Positions 15,601 through 25,669 of a stretch of 64,000 nucleotides of DNA are shown piece after piece; position 1 is the first letter of the stretch, and each line of letters starts with the position of its first letter. Source of the stretch: Sipunculus nudus (taxonomy: Eukaryota; Annelida; Sipuncula; Golfingiida; Sipunculidae); the NCBI GenBank assembly GCA_026874595.1, contig CM049310.1, forward strand, positions 15,104,058 to 15,168,057, in the 5' to 3' direction. Below the pieces are notes generated by a model. That model was not told where the DNA came from, did no database searches, and saw only the letters and a list, made by a program, of their open reading frames with translations. Made by a program: the position numbers and the translations under genes.

Positions 15601-17470
15601 TTATCTACCCAGATGGACTCTGCCTGTGTACCTTATCTACCTAGATGGACTCTGCCTGAGTACCTTATCTACCCAGATGGACTCTGCCTGTGTACCTTAT
15701 CTACCCAGATGGACTCTACCTGTGTACTTTATCTACCCAGATGGACTCTGCCTGTGTACTTTATCAACCCAGATGGACTCTGCCTGTGTACTTTATCTAC
15801 CCAGATGGTCTCTGCCTATTTACTTTATCTACCCAGATGGACTCTGCCTGTGTACTTTATCTACCAATATGGGCTCTGCCTGTGTACTTTATCAACCCAG
15901 ATGGACTCTGCCTGTGTACTTTATCTACCCAGATGGTCTCTGCCTATTTACTTTATCTACCCAGATGGACTCTGCCTGTGTACCTTATCTACCTAGATGG
16001 ACTCTGCCTGTGTACCTTATCTACCCAGATGGACTCTGCCTGTGTACCTTATCTACCCAGATGGACTCTGCCTGTGTACTTTATCTACCCAGATGGACTC
16101 TGCCTATTTACTTTATCTACCCAGATGGACTCTGCCTGTGTACCTTATCTACCTAGATGGACTCTGCCTGTGTACCTTATCTACCCAGATGGACTCTGCC
16201 TGTGTACCTTATCTACCCAGATGGACTCTGCCTGTGTACTTTATCTACCCAGATGGACTCTGCCTGTGTACTTTATCAACCCATATGGACTCTGCCTGTG
16301 TACTTTATCTACCCAGATGGTCTCTGCCTATTTACTTTATCTACCCAGATGGACTCTGCCTGTGTACTTTATCTACCAATATGGGCTCTGCCTGTGTACT
16401 TTATCTACCCAGATGGACTCTGCCTGTGTACTTTATCTACCCAGATGGACTCTGCCTGTGTACTTTATCTACCAATATGGGCTCTGCCTGTGTACTTTAT
16501 CTACCCAGATGGACTCTGCCTGTGTACTTTATCATCCCAAATGGACTCTGCCTGTGTACCTTATCTACCCAGATGGACTCTGCCTGTGTACCTTATCAAC
16601 CCAGATGGACTCTGCCTGTGTACTTTATCTACCCAGATGGTCTCTGCCTATTTACTTTATCTACCCAGATGGACTCTGCCTGTGTACTTTATCTACCAAT
16701 ATGGGCTCTGCCTGTGTACTTTATCTACCCAGATGGACTCTGCCTGTGTACTTTATCATCCCAAATGGACTCTGCCTGTGTACTTTATCTACCCAGATGG
16801 ACTCTGCCTGTGTACTTTATCTACCCAGATGGACTCTGCCTGTGTACCTTATCAACCAAGATGGGCTCTGCCTGTGTACTTTATCTACCCAGATGGACTC
16901 TGCCTGTGTACTTTATCTACCCAAATGGACTCTGCCTGTGTACTTTATCTACCCAGATGGACTCTGCCTGTGTACTTTATCTACCCAGATGGACTCTGCC
17001 TGTGTACTTTATCTACCCAGATGGACTCTGCCTGTGTACCTTATCAACCAATATGGGCTCTGCCTGTGTACTTTATCTACCCAGATGGACTCTGCCTGTG
17101 TACTTTATCATCCAAATGGACTCTGCCTGTGTACTTTATCTACCCAGATGGACTCTGCCTGTGTACCTTATCTACCCAGATGGACTCTGCCTGTGTAATT
17201 TTTTTTCCAAGATTGGCTCTGCCTTTGTACTTTATCTACCCAGATGGACTCTGCCTTTGATTTTATTTTCCAAGATTGGCTCTGCATTTTTACTTTATCT
17301 ACCCAGATGGACTATGCCTGTATACTTTACCTACCAAGATTGGCTCTGCCTGTGTACTTTACCAAACTAGATGGATTCTGCCTGTGTACCTTATCTAACC
17401 AGATGGACTCAGCCTGTGTTCTTTATCTACCCAGATGGACTCTGCCTGCATGTGTACTTTATCTTGGAGC

Positions 17471-18470
17471 CCCAATAGTCCAGTATATTAGACATTTAAA
17501 GAGGCCAGTGTCTTTTATCGATTTCACACAATCCATTGTTGTACTTAAATGGTCATCCACATTTTCCCTTTTATATTCATTGTACATTTAGAAATGACCT
17601 ATGCAAGTGTATAAAGATTTTTTTAGAAACAAAGGTATATAAAAAATTATTGTATCAACATACTCTGGATTCTGCCTTTCATTATGAGGATATTTATTAC
17701 ATTTATTTGGGTAAATTTAACGCATTTGTTATTGTACATTATTTACATTGGGTTCCGAGGTATGAGAGGAAGAATTATACTCAGTCCATCAATTCATGAC
17801 ATACTTGATATTCTTGAATTAATATTTCACGTCGTGACTTTAATATATGTAAATGAATAGGTGTTAGGCTTAGTTATTACTTAATTTGGATGAGATGTAA
17901 TGTACAGTAACGTGAATAAAACGTTTAAATGTAAATCAGTTTGCTTCTAGTAACCAGGTGAGTGTTTATATTTGTATATGTGTTTATATTTGATTACATA
18001 ACTTACTTTTACACGTAGAGATTAACTTATAATTAAATGTAATATGACTGCCTATATCAATATCTTTACAAGTTTACACGTAGAATGTTATTTGATATTT
18101 AAGATAGTTATGCCTTTATTATCTACATCAACTATTTTCATCCAAGTAAATCAGCCGGCCAGTATGTTTGTCAACTGGATATCACAACAAATAAAAAAAA
18201 ACAAAAAGATAAATACAGAGAAAAAACACGCATGTCTATACTTGTCCGTATGTATGAAATATCAAATATATAAAAATCTATTAGGATGATCCAACATACC
18301 CGTATACTATATAGTGCATGTATGTAGGTAGCCGGTACTCTGTATGTGTATCAGATTGCAATAATAAATTGAATCGATTTTTCCCAAGGAAAAGTTCCAG
18401 TCACTAAACGTCAGATAGCCCCTACCGGATTCTTGTTTTTTTTTTTTTTAAAAAAGTGGATTTTTTTTTT
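17471..18470. other. AT-rich intergenic stretch, no gene seen
   Basis: Past the decayed satellite edge the sequence is AT-rich and unique. Open frames are short and lack recognisable domains. Nothing here supports a gene or a structural RNA. Confidence 0.6.
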
Positions 18471-18544
18471 CAGGCGAGCTTCGGTCGGACATTGTTCACG
18501 CGGAGGAGCCTTATCCAAGGTCCTGTACATCATGGCCAACCGGC

Positions 18545-19140
18545 GTTATACTAATGGGTTAAGTGTTTGCCATGTATAATTCCTATGGGTTTCGGTACGG
18601 ATTCCCCAGATAGCACAAAGATCAAATTTTCACCACTATTTCCTTACGCAGCATATTCTCTTTCTTTCAGTTTTGGATTACCACCCTTAGCATCTAAACT
18701 TGTAAAGTTAATTTTAAAGTCGCCTCCCCATAAAATAGGAGCAGATTCATCTATGTTTATATTAGACAAGAGATAACAGAGACCTTGGAAGAATGCTGCC
18801 TGATCATTGAGATGGTTAGGTGCATAAGAATTTATAAGAAAGGTGCTCCTTGAATAGAGCAGTAACTAATAATATATCTGCCATTGGGGTTTATGAGTGA
18901 AGATATTTCAAATAATCTATTTTATGATCAATATGTATACTAACCCCACAGCTTCTATAAGTATAAAAGGGAAAAGTTACTTTATACTTTCCACTGATTA
19001 CTCCAAGATTTCACACCCTCTTTCGAGGAGTGAGTCTCTTGCAAAAACCTTATACCTACTGACATCTTATGGTTAACAAGCCAGTTACATGATTTCTTCC
19101 TTTTAAGTATTTTCTAAGACCGCGCACATTTAGTGTGGCA
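18545..19140 (-). pseudogene. LINE ORF2 endonuclease-domain relic
   Basis: Read on the minus strand from about 19137 downward, the translation starts NVRGLRKYLKRK and continues with FLQETHSSKE, then a stretch containing INSYAPNHLNDQAAFFQGL, ILWGGDFKINF and LDAKGGNPKLKERE. These match the order of conserved blocks in the APE-type endonuclease of L1-like non-LTR retrotransposons: an N-terminal RGL segment, the QETH block, the NxYAPN block, the GGDFN block and the late LD..GG segment. At least two frame changes and several stops break it, so it is dead. The rest of ORF2, including reverse transcriptase, is absent downstream. The ORF1 relic lies just upstream on the same strand, so this is the middle of one old LINE copy truncated at its 3' side. 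Assignment to a named clade is not possible from this fragment. Confidence 0.8.
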
Positions 19141-19499
19141 AGGAATAATTAATATTTTTATCGTGCAATGATTCTATTGACTTCCACTGCTCAGTTTATA
19201 ATTTCTAAAATACTTGAAATGGGACACACAGTAAAAAACCCAACCATTTTAATTTTTCCCCAATCTTATAATCTCCTCATGCCACATCTTTATACTAATT
19301 CCCAAAAATGTCATTTGACAAAATTAATAGCTGCTGACATTGAAAATTACAAATATGAACACATATAAACACAAAGAGCTGACGCATGTCACCATATCTA
19401 TCGTACATCGTTTGCTCCAATATATGATGAGTAGTACTTTTTATTTTCATATTAATATTCAAATAACAATATGTATATTCGGTCAATTTCTAGCACAGA

Positions 19500-19884
19500 A
19501 TGGTGTCAAGTGGAACTCCATACTGGATCTTGTAATTTTTCCATGATTATCCTTTACATATATTTTGCCATCCCATGTCCATGATGTTGTGACTCTTGGG
19601 TCATTCTTTTGAACAAGATTTGCATTTCATTGCTCATGTCGTCAACAATCAGTGTTTTTGTCCCTGTAAATTGTAAACGTTCTTTCATCACCTTGATTTT
19701 GTTATCTCTCCTCATAAACCTAACACTGACAGGACGAGGTCCTTTTCTATTTTGTTTCTTGAATAATCCCAGACGATGAGACGCATCAATATCCCTCTCA
19801 CGGTCTCACCACAAATGTGCTCTCACATAGTCTCAGAACTGTTGCTCTACAGTCTTCATTTGTGTCACACTCCTTTACCCCTTA
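19500..19884 (-). pseudogene. LINE ORF1 C-terminal part
   Basis: On the minus strand the reading starts GVKECDTNEDCRATVLRLCE, shifts frame, then gives RDIDASHRLGLFKKQNRKG, PRPVSVRFMRRDNKIKVMKE and TGTKTLIVDDMSNEMQ. After another shift it gives WTWDGKIYVKDNHGKI. The AHR-like DIDxSHRLG, RPxxVRF and DGKIYVKDN blocks are typical of the RRM and C-terminal domain of L1-like ORF1 proteins, which bind the element RNA. At least two frameshifts make it non-functional. It ends at 19884 against the Helitron boundary, and its N-terminal half continues at 22736 on the far side of that insertion. Confidence 0.82.
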
Positions 19885-20599
19885 TCTATATATTAATAGC
19901 GTAAGTACGCTCTTTACACAGCGCTTTACCTATAGGGCTACTTCCTATATTGTAAGGCGCTGTTTGTTATGACCTCGTATCCTGCTTTGCAACACCAGAG
20001 GGGAGCACTGTACTTTTGTCCAATCAGATGAAACTTTGTGCTGGAAGACAAAGCCAAGCGAGGAATACACGGAGCCAATCATATTCATTTCTTATTGATT
20101 GACAGCTCATCCCCCAGCGTAACCGTCTAAGTAGGCCACAGGCTCAGAGAGAATTGCCCCTGACGTGGTTTTCTTAGGGCCATGGGCACATAGGATGCTC
20201 GGCCGGTGAGCTGTAATTCAAACGAAACGTAACAACAAAGGCTGCGTGCACACCTCGCTGGCTGGTTTCAGTTCTGCAGACAACAGATACATGGGTACGC
20301 TAACACAGTCATAATGTCATAATCGAATCGGTCGATGATGCGAGAATGCAGAAGGAGCAATTTAAATTCGACCGGAAACTCATCAAACGGCGCTTGAAGC
20401 GCGGCAATGGGCGGAGCCAGGATGCCTGTCGAGTGTTTGTTTATTGGCATCTGATTGGCTGCTTGTCACATCGTACGCACGTTTATTTCAGTGGACAACA
20501 AACCGCCATCTGGTGTCTAAATATATCATAAACGGTCCAAGCTGGCAGCGTGAAAATCAGTTGCTTCTTTAGAAGCGCAAGATTTCCGCTGCCTCGGGA

Positions 20600-20725
20600 G
20601 AGTATAGCGTAAGGCGATTTTTGTGATTTTCCGTATCTCCTCTGATACCGCCGTACGGATTGCCGTGATTTTCGACATACATATGCTCTGGGTTTGTCCG
20701 AAGAGATTCCACCCACTTTTATTTG
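20600..20725 (+). repeat. internal copy of Helitron subterminal sequence (copy 1)
   Basis: This stretch, with blocks such as GTATCTCCTCTGATACCG and GGTTTGTCCGAAGAGATTCC, aligns at roughly 80 percent with 22445-22556. It starts with TATAGCGTAAGGCG, resembling the start of the Helitron at 19885. It looks like an older, partial copy of the same family. Confidence 0.7.
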
Positions 20726-22436
20726 CAATATTTGCGTATTACGTGCATAATTAATAATTTTAATATTTGCTCCCCCGCGGGCGCCTCTTTTCTTTGTGTC
20801 TTCGGGCCTGGTAACACAATGGCCACAGAGTGTTTGATGGCGGGACAGAGCCCTATCTGGGCTTTTCTTAAATTTGCGGTGACCGGCCCGAAATAATCCC
20901 CATTGGTGATCCCTTCTCAAAAGGCAACCTCCGCGCAGCGAAAAGGTCTATTGTGCACAAGGAGATCTCGAGTGAGGAAAATGCTCACAAGTGGGATCTT
21001 TCAAAGAATGAAAATTTTCCGAGCGGTAGTGAATGCAGGGTAGTATGTAAAACCCGAACCCCACGGTCTCCGGATCCCATAAACCTATTTCCTCATTTTC
21101 CATTATTTATACCGATAAAAACACCACTATTGTTGATGTAAGAACAGAGCAAAGTCCCTAAATGTTGCACATTTGTAAATAACCGATTCACTGAAAGATT
21201 TATAATTACAAAAATATTTCGATGAAGACGGACCTCAATTACTTGAACTTGCCGACCAAATGTTCAATTTTGACGGACTCCAGTAACCACCGCTCATATT
21301 TTTATTTATGACTAAAAGAGGAAAAAAAGTAGCACTCATGTCACACACTTAATATGATATTTGTTATTTTAAATGAAAATATAATAGTGCTGACACAGCA
21401 GGGGAGATTTAATTGAAGTGCACTAACAGTTGAGCGGACCTGAGACTGATATATCAGAGCACTTCCACATAACAACAGGTTTAATGCTCCGTTATTAACA
21501 ATATATGCAATTTAAAGTTGGCAATAATATAAATACCGAAAGGAATTGTTGATTACTTGCAATTCAAGCAACTACAGGTTCCAAAATAATGATTTTTTAA
21601 ATGTTTTTAATTATTATACTTTTTAAAACGCTATACATATGAAATAAATAGCAAATATAAAATTATGAATAAAAACTGAAACAGAAATTTAAAAATACAG
21701 ATACAAACACAATAATAAATTACAAGGGTGTTATGGCTAAAAGTGATGTGAAATACATGTATGTACTAAAGAAATGGTAAAACAACGAGAAAACGGGGTC
21801 CGTGTAATCCGTGAGGTCCGTGCGCCAGGGTCCGTAAGTGGTTTTTTTTCAAATTTTGTTGCAAAACAGACTATTTCTTATGTTTTAACCAAACATGATA
21901 TAAAATATGTCTTTAGATAAGATTATGCTAAAATATCTGGACAAATTACCATGAGAGTTTAAGAATTACAAATTTTTCTTGGGGTCCGAGATCCGGAGTT
22001 GGATCCGGGTTTTTTTACATTGCCTGCATGAACGCAGTGACTGTCTCACTGGAAAACATTGGCTCAGCTTTCAAACAGAAAGGAGTGCATGATATTTAAA
22101 AATATATACAGCCATAAAATGCTACCACGAACTTTTGCGCAGCGGGATTGCCGGACCATTTTAATGCTCAGTTTTTGTGCGTTATAACCAGAATGCAATT
22201 ATTGAGATCACGTCTCAGCGCTGTACTGTACTACCATGCAAGATAACAGGTTCCTTTACTGGCGGATTCACGGGCTGGGAGGGCAACTTTAAATGGCGAT
22301 GTTCAGCATAATATATATTTTCATATAAAAATGATTTTATTTAACATATTTCTTCATTTTATTTAACACAACTTCTTCGAAAATTCTCCGGTCATCCTCT
22401 CGGCTTCAATTAGAGTTTTAATCAATATATTAATGA

Positions 22437-22735
22437 TCAATATATTAATAGCGTAACGCGATTTGTGTGAATTTACATGTCTCCTCTGACACTACGGTTT
22501 GCCGTGATTTTTGACATACATAAGCTCCGGGTTTGTCCGAAGACATTCCACCATTCGGACAAGAACGTATTCGTCCAGGTCATTCAGACTCCGACACAAG
22601 GTTAACTCAGAGACAGAACACTTATACCAAATGTCGGATTCAAAGAGAAAGTAACATTGTACACCCAATGACAGACTATTTGACATCAGAACTAAATGCT
22701 CGCCCAAAACCGTGCGAAGCATGGGTAATTGCTAG
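22437..22735 (+). mobile_element. short nested Helitron-like unit sharing the 3' end
   Basis: A second Helitron-type start, TCAATATATTAATAGCG, follows an A at 22436. From there to the CTAG at 22735 is 299 bp, with the same subterminal hairpin. Either a small relative was inserted near the end of the larger element, or the larger one was assembled by reading through to this 3' end. It shares about 110 bp with 20600-20715. Confidence 0.6.
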
Positions 22736-23022
22736 TATTTAAATATTTGCCCTCCGTGAATATTGTTCATTGTGGACAGCTTTGGTTTTAGCTTCCACCG
22801 GTAGACTATTTGTGTCTTTGAGCTGATCTTGCAGAAGTCCATAGTATTTCTTCAGCTTCTCTAATTCTTTTCTCAAGTGTTCATTCTCTCTCCAGGTTTG
22901 CCTCTTTATCTTCAAGTTGTAATGTCCATTCATCTAACCTTTTATTTATCCCAAAGTTCATTTCAAATTTCAACTGGTTTAACATAAATTTCTTGAATAT
23001 TAGACTCAGTGACAGAAGCCAT
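22736..23022 (-). pseudogene. LINE ORF1 N-terminal coiled-coil part
   Basis: A minus-strand start MASVTESNIQEI at 23022 is followed, after a frame change, by KRLDEWTLQLEDKEANLERE and, after another near 22885, by NEHLRKELEKLKKYYGLLQ and finally HNEQYSRRANI. The charged heptad-rich segment is a coiled coil, and the closing EQYSRRxNI motif is the hallmark that precedes the RRM in L1-like ORF1 proteins, where the coiled coil makes trimers. The fragment stops at 22736 exactly where the Helitron ends; the following part of the protein lies at 19884 downward. A run of C at about 23033-23050 sits just upstream of the start. At least two frameshifts and stops make this a relic. Confidence 0.8.
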
Positions 23023-23308
23023 ATCTGGTTACCCCCCCCCCCCCCCCCCCGCGCAGTAGAGCTTATAGACAAGCACTTTTTTAGTTTCTTATAATCTAAC
23101 TGTGGTGATGAGGAGGAGGATAATGAGGATGACTTGTACCTGTCTCGTTTTTGAACAACACTCATAGTAAATAGACACATTGACCATAACAAACTTTCTT
23201 TCTGGAGCAAGCGAATCACACCCTTACAAACACATTGCATGCATGGTGACATAACACCAACAAAAGAGGTTTCCTGGTATGGGTGTACTCCGGTCAATAT
23301 AGTGCAGT

Positions 23309-25664
23309 CAGGGGCGTGTTAAAAGGGCTCCCCCCCCCCTTAAATTTGTTCAACCAATTTTTAGGAGGCAAATATTTCGTAAATTGTCAGGGCGTGCGGA
23401 AAAACCTTTTTTGCAAAATAAGCTCACAAATTGCATTTGTAAGGCCCAGGCCCTATAGGTAAAACTAGTTTCAATTTAGTGACACCCTTTACTAGCTTCG
23501 TGATGGACCAAACAAAATCCTCATTTCAAGCTGCTGCTCATGTCATGTTTTGTATGGTGCACGACAGTCCTGACGGTTAGCCAATAGATTCGTTGATTGG
23601 TTCAGGTAACGTCAGTGTGTGGTGTTCCATCCCCGCCATGGTCTATCAAACTTAAAGCAGGCTCTATGTGAAGTTGGGTTAGCAACACACCGTGTCCCAA
23701 GGGTGGCCCAGATCGACCAGGAATTTTCTATGTGGAGTAGAATCATACGTTTGGAAATGTAAAAGTCTAATTTAGTTATTATTTTTGCTTATATAAATTT
23801 TAGTTAGGAGACCCCGCGAGGGTTCAGGTCGGTCATCACTTTTGTCATTTGAGAAACATGTATATAGAAATTTTAATCGATATTGAGGGGCCTAAATACC
23901 AGCCAGGAATATCCTATAGGGCCCAATGACATGTTTGAAAACGTAGAAGCCCAGGAGTTTCCAAGGGCACCAGAACTGGCTTGACGATGAAGTCTCAAAT
24001 TTAAGTCTCTCAATTGTCTAAAATAGCATTAGCAAATTTATATATGTTTTAACCCGCTTGGGTCCAAAGGGCCTGGATGGACCAGGAGTTCTTAAGGCCC
24101 ATAAGAATCATGGATATGTAGAAATTCCTGAGTGATGGTACACAATGCAATGGTTACTGTTTAGCAGAATGGCAAATCTTATATTTAGTACAATAGACCC
24201 GCGTGCATGGAAGAAATTAATAAAAATTGATATTTACATTCATTTTACATGGTCCGGAGGGCCATGAAAAGCGTATACTTTCGTTCCGGAAGTACGTGTC
24301 TTTTTTTCAAGTTATTCTTTTATTCTGTTTTAAGTAAAGATCAGGTATAAAATGTAGGTTAGTTGCTTTTGTTAAGCGTTCGTGAATATAATTATTCAAG
24401 GAACCAATATTATTTATTGATTAACGTTGAATATAAAACGATTCAGGGGAGAGGCCCCTTTCATTTTAATTGTTAATTTTTTCTGAGTGTTTTTTTTTGT
24501 GTGTGTTCGTGAGTGGGTGGGGGGTCGCTTTCTTTTTGTTCATAAACCCGTGCTCCCTATATACATGGATGCTATATATATTGTCGACTATCAACTTATC
24601 ACGAACCCATATAGCTTCTTATTATTGTGACGTGACATTGCAAGTATGGATTAGTTTCAGATGCAAAATATCAAATATACAAATTCACATATATATAAAT
24701 AAAAAATTTATATATATAAACCTTGAGCTATTGTATATAAACAAGAAATGTTTATCACAAAATCACAGTAGTCATGGATACAGCTTTCACTGCTGATCTA
24801 ACACCTGTTCAATTATGTAACAATCTGACGCGTCTGGACTCGTCTGGACTGCGTCGGCAATATTAAAACTATACTTAATCCCCTTGTTATGATAATGTAA
24901 ATTGTTTTTATTTATTCTTTTGAGTTTTAATTTGTTTTTTCCTCAATTTGAAAGTGTTTTTGTTGATAATACATATAGCATGGTAGTGTGGGTATCCTTT
25001 TGTACCTTGCTTGCCTTGAGGATGCAGGGATGCCTGTTATAAGGCTTCCATTTGATTCTTTGTTTGTCATGGTGCATAAAAATGTCATGGTGGATAAAGT
25101 GAAAATATGAGAATATACGTGGCATTAAATGGAGAAAAACTATGCATCCCTCTATTGCAGTCCATTCTCTAGTATACCGCCTCTATAAGAAGATAGCCTT
25201 GGATTTAAACCGAATAAAGAGTTTATTACATCCGTTAAACTGAATGGTTATTATAATGAAGAAAAGGGAGGGTTCCGGAACCTTTTGTATCGCCTAAACT
25301 TGTGAATTTTTCTCGAAGGCCCTGCATAAAGTCACAATCAGAGCGTCAGCACATTATCTATATAAAATATACCCTTTCTACTCAAACATCACTGATTCAG
25401 CCACTTCTCCTGCTCAACACAATGCAGAACAGCATAAGAACAGCCCGGGCAAACAATCGGTCACAAGTGGCTTTCCTATCTTTTGCGCCAGTGTACAGCT
25501 TGTAAAAAGGCCTTGTAAAATATTTCTCAATATAAATAATGTCATCTGTGGTGTCGAATTTCTCGGCTGAAGGGGGGGGGGGGGGTCATTTTTCCCGAGG
25601 TGTGGAAAACCTAGTACAATTTCAGACTTTCTTCGGTCGTGCTAAAATCCTGCTCACGCCCTTG
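23309..25664. mobile_element. possible TIR element, CAGGGGCGTG to CACGCCCTTG
   Basis: CAGGGGCGTGTTAAAAGGG at the left end resembles the inverse of the right end, CAAGGGCGTGAGCAGG read on the minus strand. TGCAG occurs on both outer sides (23303-23307, one base from the left end, and 25665-25669). The form matches the CAG..CTG elements near 53 and 55 kb, which have 5-bp target duplications. No transposase is visible inside. The pairing of these two ends is tentative, because the inverted repeat is short and imperfect. Confidence 0.4.
23690..24135 (+). repeat. three diverged tandem units of about 182 bp
   Basis: GACCAGGAATTTTCTATG near 23715, AGCCAGGAATATCCTATAG near 23900 and GACCAGGAGTTCTTAAGG near 24080 mark three units. 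Each is followed by a similar run (ATCATACGTTTGGAAATGTA, AATGACATGTTTGAAAACGT, AATCATGGATATGTAGAAAT). Spacing is about 186 and 179 bp. Units are well diverged, so the repeat is old. Confidence 0.6.
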
Positions 25665-25669
25665 TGCAG

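Larger units (their letters stand above)
1..17470 (+). repeat. 32-bp satellite array, about 545 copies
   Basis: Head-to-tail copies of a 32-bp unit (core TGTGTACTTTATCTACCCAG followed by ATGGACTCTGCC) fill the first 17.4 kb without a break. Variants recur throughout: ACCAAGATTGACTC, ACCAATATGGGCTC, ATCCCAAATGGACTC and AACCAAGATGGGCTC replace the standard segment. Some units have lost a few bases. Because no TAA, TAG or TGA occurs anywhere in the plus-strand consensus, all three plus frames stay open for hundreds of codons, so the long frames are a by-product of composition. The minus strand has stops in every unit. The array begins before the window and loses similarity between about 17190 and 17470. 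No start context, splice signal or domain argues for a protein. It is best read as satellite DNA. Confidence 0.97.
19885..22735 (+). mobile_element. non-autonomous Helitron inserted in LINE ORF1
   Basis: The left end is TC (TCTATATATTAATAGCG) directly after a host A at 19884. The right end is CTAG at 22732-22735 directly before a host T at 22736. Eleven bases from that end sits a hairpin, CCGTGC-GAA-GCATGG, six pairs with one G-T. TC start, subterminal hairpin, CTRR end and A^T insertion without target duplication are the defining marks of Helitrons. The 2851-bp interior shows no Rep or helicase motifs, so it would depend on another element. Removing it joins the two halves of the LINE ORF1 relic in one frame, which independently confirms both boundaries. 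The interior at 20000-20500 is less AT-rich and has several CCAAT-like boxes, which might be captured host sequence. The 145-codon minus frame at 20483-20920 has no recognised domain. Confidence 0.85.

Noticed and set aside
1-17470. Long open frames up to about 500 codons across the first 17 kb
   Set aside because: They exist in all three plus frames of a 32-bp satellite and repeat one 32-residue pattern. The cause is the lack of stop trinucleotides in the unit, not coding selection that I can show.
1-17470. CRISPR-like array because of the 32-bp repeat length
   Set aside because: Units are directly adjacent with no unique spacers, and the context is an animal genome.
20483-20920. 145-codon minus frame as a gene
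   Set aside because: It lies inside the Helitron, has no recognised domain, and overlaps the repeated subterminal segment.
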